From: Paenibacillus sp. MMS18-CY102
GTDB taxonomy: Bacteria; Bacillota; Bacilli; Paenibacillales; Paenibacillaceae
Assembly: GCF_009789195.1 (NCBI RefSeq)
Contig: NZ_WSTC01000031.1
Coordinates: 1-64,000, forward strand
Reading direction: 5' to 3'
DNA: 64,000 nucleotides
Below, in pieces: positions 33,449 to 41,507 of the stretch. The translations under genes and the position numbers were made by a program. The notes beneath the pieces are model-generated. The model saw only the letters and a program-made list of their open reading frames with translations, was not told the DNA's origin and did not search any database. How positions within the stretch are numbered: the first letter of the stretch is position 1; each line of letters begins with the position of its first letter.

Positions 33449-35722
33449 CTACCCTACCTCCGATGGCACCGCATGCGTTAGTTGCTTCTGCGCTTCGACC
33501 AGCCTGTAATACGTTCCGCGACGTGCATAGAGTTCATCGTGCGGGCCTACTTCTGCAATTCGGCCCTGCTCAAGCACGACCAACCGATCCGCTCCCCTAA
33601 GCGTAGACAAACGATGCGCAATCGCAATCGTCGTTCGCCCTTGCACGAGCCGGGCAAGCGCTTCTTGGATCTCGCGCTCCGTCTCGGTATCGACCGAAGC
33701 TGTCGCCTCGTCGAGTATGAGCAGCCTCGGGTTGCGCAGCACCGCACGGGCGATCGCAATGCGCTGCTTCTCCCCGCCGGACAAGCGATGCCCGCGCTCG
33801 CCAACTTGCGTGTCGTAACCCTCCGGCAGGCGAGTAATAAACGCGTGTGCATTAGCGATGCGCGCCGCCTCCATAATTTGCTCGGGCGTAGCGCCAGCAA
33901 CGCCATAAGCGATATTTTGGGCGATCGAGCCGTCGAATAGAAACGTCTCTTGCAGCACCACGCCGATGTGGCTGCGCAAGCTCTCCTGCTTCATATCCCG
34001 CAGATCGCAGCCGTCCAATGTAATTCGCCCTTGATCCGGATCGTAAAATCGGCAGATGAGATTAATCAGGGTCGACTTGCCTGCACCAGATGGCCCGACG
34101 AGGCCGATCATCTCGCCTGCGCGAATTGTCAGATCGATGCCGTGCAACACTTGGCGATCTTGCTCATAGCCGAATTGCACATCCTCCAGCCGAATTTCTC
34201 CCATAACCTCGTCTATAGCTACAGCATCCGGACGGTCTGCTACATCCACTGGCGCATCTATAATTTCGAATACGCGCTCACCCGAGCCGAGCACGCGATT
34301 GATCGTGCCGAGCGAAGAACCGAACCCTTGCACAGGACCTAGGAACATAATGATATAAGTCGTATATGCTGTCAGCGTACCGACAGTCATGTGCCCATCC
34401 AGTACAGCCCGGCCACCCGCGTACCATACGACAATGCCGAACAACGCAATAACCAGCGAAAGAATAGGCGATACGCTCATCCATAGATTGCTCATGGACA
34501 CCATGCGTGAAATAAGATTCTGATTCGCCCGATCAAAGCGCTCGCGTTCCGTTTGTTCCTGCGCGAACGCTTTGATCACTCGAATGCCCTGCAGCGCTTC
34601 ACCAATCACATTTTGCACGGTGATTGCTGCTTGCCATTGCGAATACCATAAAGAATTTAGCTTCGGCCATAGCCAGAAAAAGATGCCAGCCGCGATGGGC
34701 AGCGGGATAAGAATCATTAGGGTAATCTGCCAGTTCAGGATGAACAGCAAGCCTAGAATGCCCGTTGCCAGCACGATTTGCATCGCAATTTGGATCATGC
34801 CTGAGGTCAGGAAGTTTTTGAGTTCCTCCGTATCCCCTTGAATCCGCCCGATAAATTGCGACACTTGGCGCCGATCAAAAAAACGCATCGATAGCTTCAT
34901 CAGAGCGCCAAACATATCCCGCCGGATATCGCCCATCAGTTGCCCGCCAATTCGGACGCCCAAGTAATTGTTGATCACTTGGATGCCTGAACTGAGAACA
35001 TGCGCGACCGCCAAGCCAACCGTCAGCCAAACGATCGCCGAGCGGCTGCCCTCATCAGGAGAAGTCACCGCATCGATAATAAGTTTGATAAGATAAGCGG
35101 GAACGAGCTCAATCGAGATCGCGATGAGCACGAGTGCGCCGCTGTACATCATTGGCTTTCGGTAAGGCCTGCAATAAGCGACGATCCGACGCATCATGGC
35201 GAACTTGCTGCTGCAACGCATGCATTTGCGCCTGCCAGGGAGCGTGCGTTTCCCACAGCTCGCACAAACATGTTTCCCTTCTTGCGCTTGTCCTTGGCTA
35301 TGCGCTGCCGAAGCAGCCCCTCGCTGCCTCTTCGTATCCTCGTGCTCTGGCTCCGCTTCGATCCACGCCTGAATCGCCGGCATCGCTTGGCGGAACGCTT
35401 CAATATAAGGAAGCGTAAACCGAGCCGCTTCCCGCTCGCCTTCTTGCGTCTGAAACACCAGCGCAGCGCCTCCGACGGCTTCCCGAATGCCCACGCCGCG
35501 TATCGTTGGTTTGGCGATCATGTGATACAACGTCCGCTGCTGCCCAATTACGAATAAGCCATCCTGCGTAAACACAACTTCACAGCTTTCAAATCGCAGC
35601 TGCTCATTCAGGTCTGCCTTAAGGCGCAGCCAACTGCTCTTCAGCACCTGCGCCAAATACTGGTCGCCAGCTTGAAGCTCCGAGCGCTTCCCAGCGCCGC
35701 GCCCGTGCCTTGTGCTACGCAT
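33449..35722 (-). CDS. ABC exporter with N-terminal PH-like domain and zinc ribbon
   Basis: 757 residues in three parts: an N-terminal domain of about 130 residues (VVFTQDGLFVIGQQRTLYHM), a zinc ribbon with Cys 153, 156, 167 and 170, then a full type-IV exporter half: six membrane segments followed by an ABC domain with Walker A GPSGAGKST, signature HRLSGGEKQRIAIARA, Walker B LLILDEATASVD and H-loop AIAHRLSTL. It lacks the C39 peptidase domain of bacteriocin exporters, so any leader cleavage must come from elsewhere, for example the S26-type gene it overlaps by eight bases. Probably exports the product of the upstream peptide locus; the substrate is inferred from context only. Confidence 0.88.
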   Translation of the reverse strand: MRSTRHGRGAGKRSELQAGDQYLAQVLKSSWLRLKADLNEQLRFESCEVVFTQDGLFVIGQQRTLYHMIAKPTIRGVGIREAVGGAALVFQTQEGEREAARFTLPYIEAFRQAMPAIQAWIEAEPEHEDTKRQRGAASAAHSQGQAQEGKHVCASCGKRTLPGRRKCMRCSSKFAMMRRIVAYCRPYRKPMMYSGALVLIAISIELVPAYLIKLIIDAVTSPDEGSRSAIVWLTVGLAVAHVLSSGIQVINNYLGVRIGGQLMGDIRRDMFGALMKLSMRFFDRRQVSQFIGRIQGDTEELKNFLTSGMIQIAMQIVLATGILGLLFILNWQITLMILIPLPIAAGIFFWLWPKLNSLWYSQWQAAITVQNVIGEALQGIRVIKAFAQEQTERERFDRANQNLISRMVSMSNLWMSVSPILSLVIALFGIVVWYAGGRAVLDGHMTVGTLTAYTTYIIMFLGPVQGFGSSLGTINRVLGSGERVFEIIDAPVDVADRPDAVAIDEVMGEIRLEDVQFGYEQDRQVLHGIDLTIRAGEMIGLVGPSGAGKSTLINLICRFYDPDQGRITLDGCDLRDMKQESLRSHIGVVLQETFLFDGSIAQNIAYGVAGATPEQIMEAARIANAHAFITRLPEGYDTQVGERGHRLSGGEKQRIAIARAVLRNPRLLILDEATASVDTETEREIQEALARLVQGRTTIAIAHRLSTLRGADRLVVLEQGRIAEVGPHDELYARRGTYYRLVEAQKQLTHAVPSEVG

Positions 35723-36158
35723 GTCCCCACCTTCTTCGTATATACCGATTCATCAGGCCTGGCCACTTGGGCATATGCATCGCAAGCCAGCTGAATAACC
35801 TAAACTTCCAATTGTCTGCAGTTATCCATGCGCCATTGCGCTTCACCCCAACGAATCGGCCGATAATCCTTTTATAAGGAACGGGGTCGTCGCTAACGTA
35901 GCTCGTATCGCCTTTGAAAATATATTGCGTCTCGTTATCCTTCGCCACAATCGCCCGCAGGCGATGCGCAACCATCAATTCCTGCTGGGTAATGAACAAG
36001 CATACATCCCCAATTCGAAGCTCTTCTGGAGAAACTTTCACGAACGTACTTACATTCCCTTGCTGGATTAAGGGATACATGCTTATTCCGAAGGACGGAA
36101 GCTCGATTCGGCCGCGTTGGTCGATCCAGCCCGCCACGAGCGGAGCGATATCATGCAT
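35715..36158 (-). CDS. S24/S26-like signal peptidase family protein
   Basis: 147 residues. SFGISMYPLIQQGN carries the catalytic serine (Ser26) of the S26/S24 fold; LRIGDVCLF and MVAHRL follow, then FKGDTSYVSDDPV. His65 sits where bacterial signal peptidase I has lysine, as in the SipW/eukaryotic-type (S26B) enzymes. No clear N-terminal membrane anchor, but a C-terminal hydrophobic/basic stretch (LFSWLAMHMPKWPGLM) could attach it to the membrane. Overlaps pqqD-like and ABC genes by eight bases on either side, implying a shared job; it is the only protease-like gene in the operon and a candidate leader peptidase. Confidence 0.8.
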   Translation of the reverse strand: MHDIAPLVAGWIDQRGRIELPSFGISMYPLIQQGNVSTFVKVSPEELRIGDVCLFITQQELMVAHRLRAIVAKDNETQYIFKGDTSYVSDDPVPYKRIIGRFVGVKRNGAWITADNWKFRLFSWLAMHMPKWPGLMNRYIRRRWGHA

Positions 36159-36429
36159 ATTGCAACAGCCCTACTCCGATGAGCTCCGTTACAAACAATT
36201 CAATATCCTGCTCCACCATTACGCGGTCAACGCCATATTCCGCTACAATTTGGTCCGTCAGCTCCGGAATGGTTGGGTACTGCTCCAGCAACGACCAGAT
36301 GCTGCCGCCCAGCTCGTTGAGCTTCGTAATGGAATGCGTCTCAATATTAAGCAGAACCCACTCCCCGTCCAGCTCTGCCGTCTCGATATTTTCTTGGCGT
36401 ACTAAAGTTTGGTGTTGTAGCTTCGTCAT
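36151..36429 (-). CDS. PqqD-like peptide-binding (RRE) protein
   Basis: 92 residues. The PqqD fold pattern is clear: ENIETAELDGEWVLLNIETH, then SITKLNELGGSIWSLLEQYP, then VDRVMVEQDIELFVTELIGV. Proteins of this family bind leader peptides of RiPP precursors (RiPP recognition element). It overlaps the kinase-like gene by four bases and the peptidase gene by eight. The obvious ligand is the leader of the 75-residue peptide encoded at the head of the operon. Confidence 0.88.
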   Translation of the reverse strand: MTKLQHQTLVRQENIETAELDGEWVLLNIETHSITKLNELGGSIWSLLEQYPTIPELTDQIVAEYGVDRVMVEQDIELFVTELIGVGLLQYA

Positions 36430-37214
36430 GAGATTTGCCCCCAGAAGGTATCATTTTTTTGAAAATGCAATTGAAACGCTGGCACGCTTTCCGCTACTTG
36501 CTTGCACAATGCAATCAGCTTCGCCGTCTCAAGCCGGTTATGCTTCCAATAGAACACTTTATCCATCAGAAGCACGAGCGTATCGACCTTGCTGACGCTT
36601 ATCCGAAACACCTGCTCCGACTGATTAAGAAAATGGATGCCGCCGAGCGGGCTCGCAAGCACCTCACACGGCTCCTCTAGATCGCTTCGAAGCGGCGAGT
36701 CATGTACGATGGCTGAGCCGTCATCATCGAACAGCAACAGCGTCGCTTCATCCGATAGTACGGGCCTTGGGATCGACAGCTCGGCTACCGTTGACTTGCC
36801 TGCTCCGGAATGCCCTGCGAACAGCCATGCTTTGCCATGCTCCACGATGCAGGAAGAATGGATAAGCAGCCCTTTGCGGCGGTGGACGAGCCATGCGCTG
36901 TACCAGTTGATAATGCCGTGCTTAATCGCAAGCTGGTCATAGACATGAAGAACTGCACGGCTATAATCATGCTTCACGCACAGCTTATAATCAGCCCTCG
37001 TATAAATAATAGCTTCTTCAGTTTCTTCAATCTCGGTAGGCCCATCGTCATACATCGTGCCATAAAAATCGTTTACCGTTATTTCTAGATCACATTCTGC
37101 TCCAAGCGCCATCTCAACCTTTCGGAACCGCTTCTCTACCCATTCTTGCAAATGGGAGGTCTGCAGGTTAAACCCTATCGTATGATCCGCAACTTTCACC
37201 GTTGAACGATACAT
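36426..37214 (-). CDS. HPr-kinase-related protein
   Basis: 262 residues with an HprK-like C-terminal fold: LLIHSSCIVEHGKAWLFAGH leads into Walker A GHSGAGKST (134-142), followed by LSDEATLLLFDDDG and ASPLGGIHFLNQSE. The N-terminal 110 residues are variable, as in the kinases that phosphorylate lasso peptides (paeninodin-type) and the HprK-related proteins of PqqD-linked 'HPr-rel' systems. It lacks the rest of the sugar-PTS regulatory context. Likely phosphorylates or otherwise modifies the upstream peptide. It starts 122 bases after that gene, beyond a terminator-like hairpin. RBS is weak (AGCGAGGT, ten bases upstream). Confidence 0.82.
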   Translation of the reverse strand: MYRSTVKVADHTIGFNLQTSHLQEWVEKRFRKVEMALGAECDLEITVNDFYGTMYDDGPTEIEETEEAIIYTRADYKLCVKHDYSRAVLHVYDQLAIKHGIINWYSAWLVHRRKGLLIHSSCIVEHGKAWLFAGHSGAGKSTVAELSIPRPVLSDEATLLLFDDDGSAIVHDSPLRSDLEEPCEVLASPLGGIHFLNQSEQVFRISVSKVDTLVLLMDKVFYWKHNRLETAKLIALCKQVAESVPAFQLHFQKNDTFWGQIS

Positions 37215-37286
37215 ATCGTAACCTCGCTTATATGTCGAATCTTATATTTTTAGTTGTTAGAATATTTCGTCTTTTAATATTAAATA

Positions 37287-37314
37287 GCAAAAGCGGACCT
37301 CTGCAGTCCGCTTT
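37287..37314 (-). terminator. Hairpin between peptide gene and kinase gene
   Basis: AAAGCGGAC/GTCCGCTTT arms, 22 bases past the peptide stop, followed by TTGCTATTTAAT. A partial terminator here would give more peptide mRNA than mRNA for the modifying enzymes, as in many RiPP operons. Confidence 0.7.
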
Positions 37315-37336
37315 GCCGGTGCATTGCTTGATGCTG

Positions 37337-37564
37337 CTAGTGACCGTGTCCGCCGCCGCCTGGACCGCCGCCATACCCTGGGAACGAAGGACCAGAAGGT
37401 CCGCGGGGTCCGCCGCCATGCCCTGGTTTATGGAATATCCAGCAAATCAACGGCTTGAAATCCCAGCATTCACACCATTTGTAGAACCAGCTGTTGCTGA
37501 TATTTGTCGTGCCGAATTCGACCGACTGATGCATCAGCATTCTCGGAGCCACATAGCTCTTCAT
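37337..37564 (-). CDS. Candidate RiPP-like precursor peptide
   Basis: 75 residues. Leader-like N-terminus MKSYVAPRMLMHQSVEFGTT contains Y-x-x-P-x-(M/L), the motif by which lasso leaders bind RRE proteins. The middle is aromatic and Cys-rich (Cys 31, 33, 41; Trp 26, 30, 34, 42). The C-terminal 28 residues are Gly/Pro/His-rich (15 Gly, five Pro, three His, ending GGGGHGH). RBS GCGAGGTGG lies five bases before the ATG. First gene of a unit with PqqD-like, HprK-like, peptidase and ABC genes. No cyclase is present, so the mature structure cannot be predicted. Confidence 0.75.
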   Translation of the reverse strand: MKSYVAPRMLMHQSVEFGTTNISNSWFYKWCECWDFKPLICWIFHKPGHGGGPRGPSGPSFPGYGGGPGGGGHGH

Positions 37565-37585
37565 AGAACCACCTCGCTTTCCTTA

Positions 37586-37614
37586 AATTTACGATACAAA
37601 TTGTATCATGTCAA
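37586..37614 (-). promoter_or_regulatory. Promoter with internal operator, peptide operon
   Basis: Minus-strand TTGACA (37614-37609), 17-base spacer, TAAATT (37591-37586). The spacer holds a perfect palindrome, GATACAAATTGTATC (37593-37607 on the plus strand). The same layout occurs at 57472-57500 in front of the polysaccharide operon. A repressor bound there would exclude RNA polymerase. Confidence 0.75.
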
Positions 37615-37716
37615 GCATAGATTAGCTCTAAGCTTGATATGAACCGGAGGTAACCTGCCCTTCTGTTAACTTCTGCTGGATGCTGTGCACACGATTGGCT
37701 TTTATATGATCCGAAT

Positions 37717-37756
37717 AGGCCGGGAATGCCGTCGCTTCATTAACTAGTACATTCCG
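37717..37756 (-). terminator. Hairpin after LCP gene
   Basis: GCCGGAATG and CATTCCCGGC arms on the minus strand, 27 bases past the LCP stop and before the peptide promoter. No strong T-run; may end the polysaccharide operon incompletely. Confidence 0.4.
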
Positions 37757-37782
37757 GCAGGCGGGAGTTCGATAACGAGAGA

Positions 37783-38760
37783 TTAGGAGCCTGCACTTGT
37801 TGCGTCGGTCCCAACTGATGTTACAGGCGCTTGAAGCTGGTGAATTTTAAGCAATTGATGAATGCGTGCTTTCTCTGCATCGGCTACAAGCAGATACCAA
37901 ATGCCATTGATCCGCTGGCCACTGCCGGCTATTTCTATCGTCTCAATCTTCTCAATATGCGACTGATAGTCCGTAGCGAACCGTTTCATATCGCCAAACG
38001 TGACGTTTGTTTTCACTTGTTGGCCAAGCTCAGCCAGCAGGTCATTCGCCTTAGTTAGGTTCGTAAACTTCAGCGCATCCTTCATCATGTTCTGAATGAT
38101 GCTGCGCTGCCGCGCATTCCGCCCGAGATCGCCCCTAGGGTCATCATACCGCATACGGGAAAAAGCGAGCGCTTCCTCCCCATTAAGCGAAATCTTTCCC
38201 TTCTCAAAGTGATGCCCTATATAGTCGAAGCTGAATGGATTGTCGACTTCTACCCCGCCTAGCACATCGACGATACGCGAGAAGCCTTCCATATTCACCT
38301 TGACGTAATAATCGATTGGGTAATCGAGAAACTGCTCCACCGTTTGGAGAGACATACTGACACCGCCGAATGCGTACGCATGGTTGATTTTGTCCACGGT
38401 GCCATGCCCTACAATCTGCGTTCGCGTGTCCCTTGGAATATTGAACATCAGCAGGTCATGCTTCTGTGGATTGACGGATAGGACAATCATCGTATCCGAC
38501 CGCCCCGCATCGTTCTTCCGTTCATCTACGCCAAGCACGAGGACGGTGAATGGGTCTTTATTGGCCGTTTCGGCCGGCTTCTTCGGCACTTCCTTATCCT
38601 TGCTGACATAAACCGGCTTGACGACTGGCTCATACATGTCATCTGCTGTGCTTTTGAAGGAGTGGTAGGCGTACCAGACGATCCCTGAAGCGATAAGAAT
38701 CAACACGCCTAGGCTGATCGAAGCTGTAACTAGAATCCGCTTCTTTATAGAGGTTTTCAT
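37783..38760 (-). CDS. LytR-CpsA-Psr family glycopolymer ligase
   Basis: Transfers undecaprenyl-linked glycopolymer to the cell wall. One membrane segment near 10-30, then the LCP domain: FTVLVLGVDERKNDAGRSDTMIV, FNIPRDTRTQIVG with the catalytic arginines, DKINHAYAFGG, and LNGEEALAFSRMRYDDPRGDLGRNARQ. 325 residues. Its ATG overlaps the nucleotidyltransferase stop (ATGA). Placement at the tail of the polysaccharide operon fits a role in fixing that polymer to peptidoglycan. Confidence 0.93.
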   Translation of the reverse strand: MKTSIKKRILVTASISLGVLILIASGIVWYAYHSFKSTADDMYEPVVKPVYVSKDKEVPKKPAETANKDPFTVLVLGVDERKNDAGRSDTMIVLSVNPQKHDLLMFNIPRDTRTQIVGHGTVDKINHAYAFGGVSMSLQTVEQFLDYPIDYYVKVNMEGFSRIVDVLGGVEVDNPFSFDYIGHHFEKGKISLNGEEALAFSRMRYDDPRGDLGRNARQRSIIQNMMKDALKFTNLTKANDLLAELGQQVKTNVTFGDMKRFATDYQSHIEKIETIEIAGSGQRINGIWYLLVADAEKARIHQLLKIHQLQAPVTSVGTDATSAGS

Positions 38761-39908
38761 AATTGGGTTCGGCTCCTTGACTTCTCTTTGGCAGGGCTTA
38801 GCTTCAATAACAGCCGCATCCGATTGCGGTATATTCGTGCATATACGACAGCCAACGAAGGGCTCTGGCCTTCCTTGAGCTGATTCATTGCAAAGTCTCT
38901 TGGCGGCAACAGCATATAACGCAAATGAGCTAATCGATGTTTGTTCGAGTCATAGCTCACTGCTACCGACATTAAACGGAACATATAATAACGCCACTTC
39001 TTCTGCCCCTGCGCCATATCCCGTACGAGCTGCATGCTCCAGAACGGCCAATGGCGTGTTTTGGGCAGCGGCTTGTGAGCTTGTAACTGCGGGAATAGGC
39101 GGTAAACGAGAGATAGCACAATGAGAACCTTAGCGTAGTTGCCATCTTGTTTTGCTTTCTTGAATAACGCACCGTAATCAATTTGTTCCCCAATCCCATA
39201 CACAAGATGGACGATATCATGGACTTGCTTCAGGGAAAGCATGTCGTGATTATAGCCATGCAGGCAAACATGATAGAACACATCCTGCGCCGCCATCTCT
39301 TTCACATGCTGGTAGCCCCGGAGCGGCAAAGCTCTGTCCCAACTGTCATCGACGGCTGTATCTGATATGTGGGACCGCAATATATTCCAATGGAGCTCCA
39401 CTCCTAGGAAGGGAAACATCACATTATCGAACATTTTGTTATACAAAAAATGAAAATGCGAGCCATCATCCTCATCCTGCTTGCAGAATCCTTCCCGCTC
39501 CAAAAGCGCATGCGCTTCCTCTAGACGGTCAGGCCGCACAAGCAGGTCAACATCCGTCGTTGGCCTTGCGGCAAAATGGCCGAAGTACTGCTCCGCCAAA
39601 CGAATGCCTTTCAATACAATGACGTCAATGCCAGCCTTGTCGAACACGCGCAGCAGCTTGTTCATCTCGCCGCGAATGAGCATATTCTGAAACAATATGG
39701 CATCGGCGCGCAGCTTAAGCTCCTTCATGAACCATTCGGGCAGCTCCTCGTGCAGTTCCTTCGAACGAATCAAATGATACAACTGGGAGAAGAACTGGAA
39801 CCGTTCAACGTCCTGCCACACTTCTTCTAATTCTGGCACATCGCCGAACAGCGGACGCTGGCCTTCATATATACGGTTTAACAATGCAATGATCGGGCTA
39901 GTATCCAT
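38757..39908 (-). CDS. Nucleotidyltransferase family protein (NTP_transf_5)
   Basis: 383 residues, DNA polymerase-beta-like nucleotidyltransferase of the NTP_transf_5 family: KGIRLAEQYFGHFAARPTTD then VDLLVRPDRLEEAHALLERE, with the paired acidic residues of TTDVDLLV, and FLGVELHWNIL. Such proteins accompany lasso (PadeN-type) and HprK/PqqD peptide systems and also some polysaccharide loci; substrate unknown. The ATG at 39908 has GGAGGAGAAG upstream. It lies between ugd and the LCP gene, upstream of the peptide promoter, so it may serve either system. Confidence 0.82.
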   Translation of the reverse strand: MDTSPIIALLNRIYEGQRPLFGDVPELEEVWQDVERFQFFSQLYHLIRSKELHEELPEWFMKELKLRADAILFQNMLIRGEMNKLLRVFDKAGIDVIVLKGIRLAEQYFGHFAARPTTDVDLLVRPDRLEEAHALLEREGFCKQDEDDGSHFHFLYNKMFDNVMFPFLGVELHWNILRSHISDTAVDDSWDRALPLRGYQHVKEMAAQDVFYHVCLHGYNHDMLSLKQVHDIVHLVYGIGEQIDYGALFKKAKQDGNYAKVLIVLSLVYRLFPQLQAHKPLPKTRHWPFWSMQLVRDMAQGQKKWRYYMFRLMSVAVSYDSNKHRLAHLRYMLLPPRDFAMNQLKEGQSPSLAVVYARIYRNRMRLLLKLSPAKEKSRSRTQL

Positions 39909-39955
39909 CTTCTCCTCCACAGCAGTTCATTTGGCGTTAACGTTCAACTGTTCTG

Positions 39956-41293
39956 TCAGAACAAGAGAACGGGATTTTGCTCACGGACACCTTGGCTTAA
40001 GCTTGGCCGCCCGACGGAATAATAAATGAAGGATGTCTGGGACAGCTCCTCCTCGCGGAATACGTTTCTGCCATCGATCAGAATCGGTTTGCGCAGCAGC
40101 CGCTCCAGCTCAGGCAGCGGAATTTCTGCAAACTCTTTCCACTCGGTCAACAGGCAGAGCGCATCAGCGCCACAGGCTGCCTCCTCCTTGCTTGCACAGT
40201 ATTCCAAATTCGGATGCGCCAATGTTCGGCTGAAGTTCGCTGTAGCAATGGGATCATAGGCTTTCACCAACGCTCCCCGGTCCAGCAGTGCTTGAATAAT
40301 TTCCATGGCAGGCGCATCGCGCACATCATCGGTTTCCGGCTTGAATGCCAAGCCCCAGATTGCGACCGTCGTATCCTTCAAGTTATCTAGAATCGCTTCC
40401 AGCTTGCGAATGACGTTATAGCGTTGATCCTGATTGACTTCGACAACCGATTTGAGCAGCTTAAACTCATAGTCAACATGGCCCGCGATTTGAATGAGTG
40501 CTTGGGTATCTTTAGGGAAGCAGGATCCCCCGTACCCGATGCCTGCTTTCAAGAACGAACGGCCGATCCGGTTATCGTATCCCATACCCTCGGCTACCTT
40601 CGTCACATCTGCCCCTACCTTCTCGCAAATGTTGGCGATCTCGTTAATAAACGATATCTTCGTCGCCAAGAAGGCATTAGAAGCATACTTAATCATCTCT
40701 GCACTGCGAATGTCCGTAACGAGAATATTGCTTGTTAGCGGTGCATGCAGCGCAGTGAGTTGTTCCCGCGCCAGATCGCTAGACGTTCCGATAACGATGC
40801 GATCTGGATGCAGCGTATCTTGAATGGCCGAGCCTTCACGCAGAAACTCAGGAACGGAAGCAACAGCGAATGGCTGCTCGGTGCAGTCCGCTATAATCGC
40901 TCCAATCTTCTCATTCGTGCCAACAGGAACGGTGCTTTTGGTTACGATGATGGTGTAGCCCTTCAAAGCCTCGCCAATTTCGCGCGCAGCCTGTTTAATA
41001 TAGCTTAGATCCGCTTCTCCATTTGGCAGGGACGGTGTCCCCACCGCCAGAATGACGATATCAGCCAGGCGGACGGCATCGGCAAGATCAGTCGTGAACC
41101 TTAGCCTGCCGGCTGCTGTGTTCGTCTGGATAAGCTCTTTCAAGCCAGGCTCGTAGATCGGAACCTCTCCGCCGCGAAGCATCTCAATCTTCTCGCTCAC
41201 TTTATCTACACAGACGACCTCATTGCCCTGATGTGCAAAGCAAACGCCAGATACTAGACCGACATATCCCGTGCCGATAACCGCCAGTTTCAT
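39956..41293 (-). CDS. ugd: UDP-glucose 6-dehydrogenase
   Basis: Two-step NAD-dependent oxidation of UDP-glucose to UDP-glucuronate. N-terminal Rossmann motif MKLAVIGTGYVGLVSGVCFA, catalytic region IGYGGSCFPKDTQALI with the active cysteine, and WGLAFKPETDDVRDAPA in the C-terminal domain. 445 residues. The start at 41293 is the natural family N-terminus; the longer open frame extends into the inverted-repeat element. Supplies glucuronic acid to the polysaccharide made by this operon. Confidence 0.95.
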   Translation of the reverse strand: MKLAVIGTGYVGLVSGVCFAHQGNEVVCVDKVSEKIEMLRGGEVPIYEPGLKELIQTNTAAGRLRFTTDLADAVRLADIVILAVGTPSLPNGEADLSYIKQAAREIGEALKGYTIIVTKSTVPVGTNEKIGAIIADCTEQPFAVASVPEFLREGSAIQDTLHPDRIVIGTSSDLAREQLTALHAPLTSNILVTDIRSAEMIKYASNAFLATKISFINEIANICEKVGADVTKVAEGMGYDNRIGRSFLKAGIGYGGSCFPKDTQALIQIAGHVDYEFKLLKSVVEVNQDQRYNVIRKLEAILDNLKDTTVAIWGLAFKPETDDVRDAPAMEIIQALLDRGALVKAYDPIATANFSRTLAHPNLEYCASKEEAACGADALCLLTEWKEFAEIPLPELERLLRKPILIDGRNVFREEELSQTSFIYYSVGRPSLSQGVREQNPVLLF

Positions 41294-41323
41294 CTCTCTA
41301 CCACTCCTATTTTCTAAAAGGTG

Positions 41324-41488
41324 GTTTAAATGACGACACTTGATCACGATGTAATTCGAAGTAGAGCTCCGACGTCGAATCTCACACCAGATCTCGAACT
41401 CCGTTGCTCATTTAGGCTCCCCTAAACTCCGCTACTCGTTCTTCGGTCTGATGTGACCTTCTCGGTGCTGAAGAGTCGACATTTAAAC
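41324..41488. repeat. 165-bp element with terminal inverted repeats
   Basis: Ends GTTTAAATGACGAC (41324-41337) and GTCGACATTTAAAC (41475-41488) are inverted repeats matching at 13 of 14 bases. Inside are a TTTAGG-CTCC-CCTAAA hairpin (41411-41426) and related GAGTAGCGGAGTT / GAGCAACGGAGTT blocks. It fills the gap between manC and ugd and has no coding frame. It could be a MITE-like insertion or a structured RNA. Confidence 0.65.
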
Positions 41489-41507
41489 TTTCATTTAATA
41501 TTTATTA

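Noticed and set aside
32947-39908. Classical lasso peptide gene cluster
   Set aside because: Leader motif, kinase, PqqD-like and nucleotidyltransferase genes resemble one, but there is no asparagine-synthetase-like cyclase, no B2-type protease, and the core has no suitable acceptor residue pattern.
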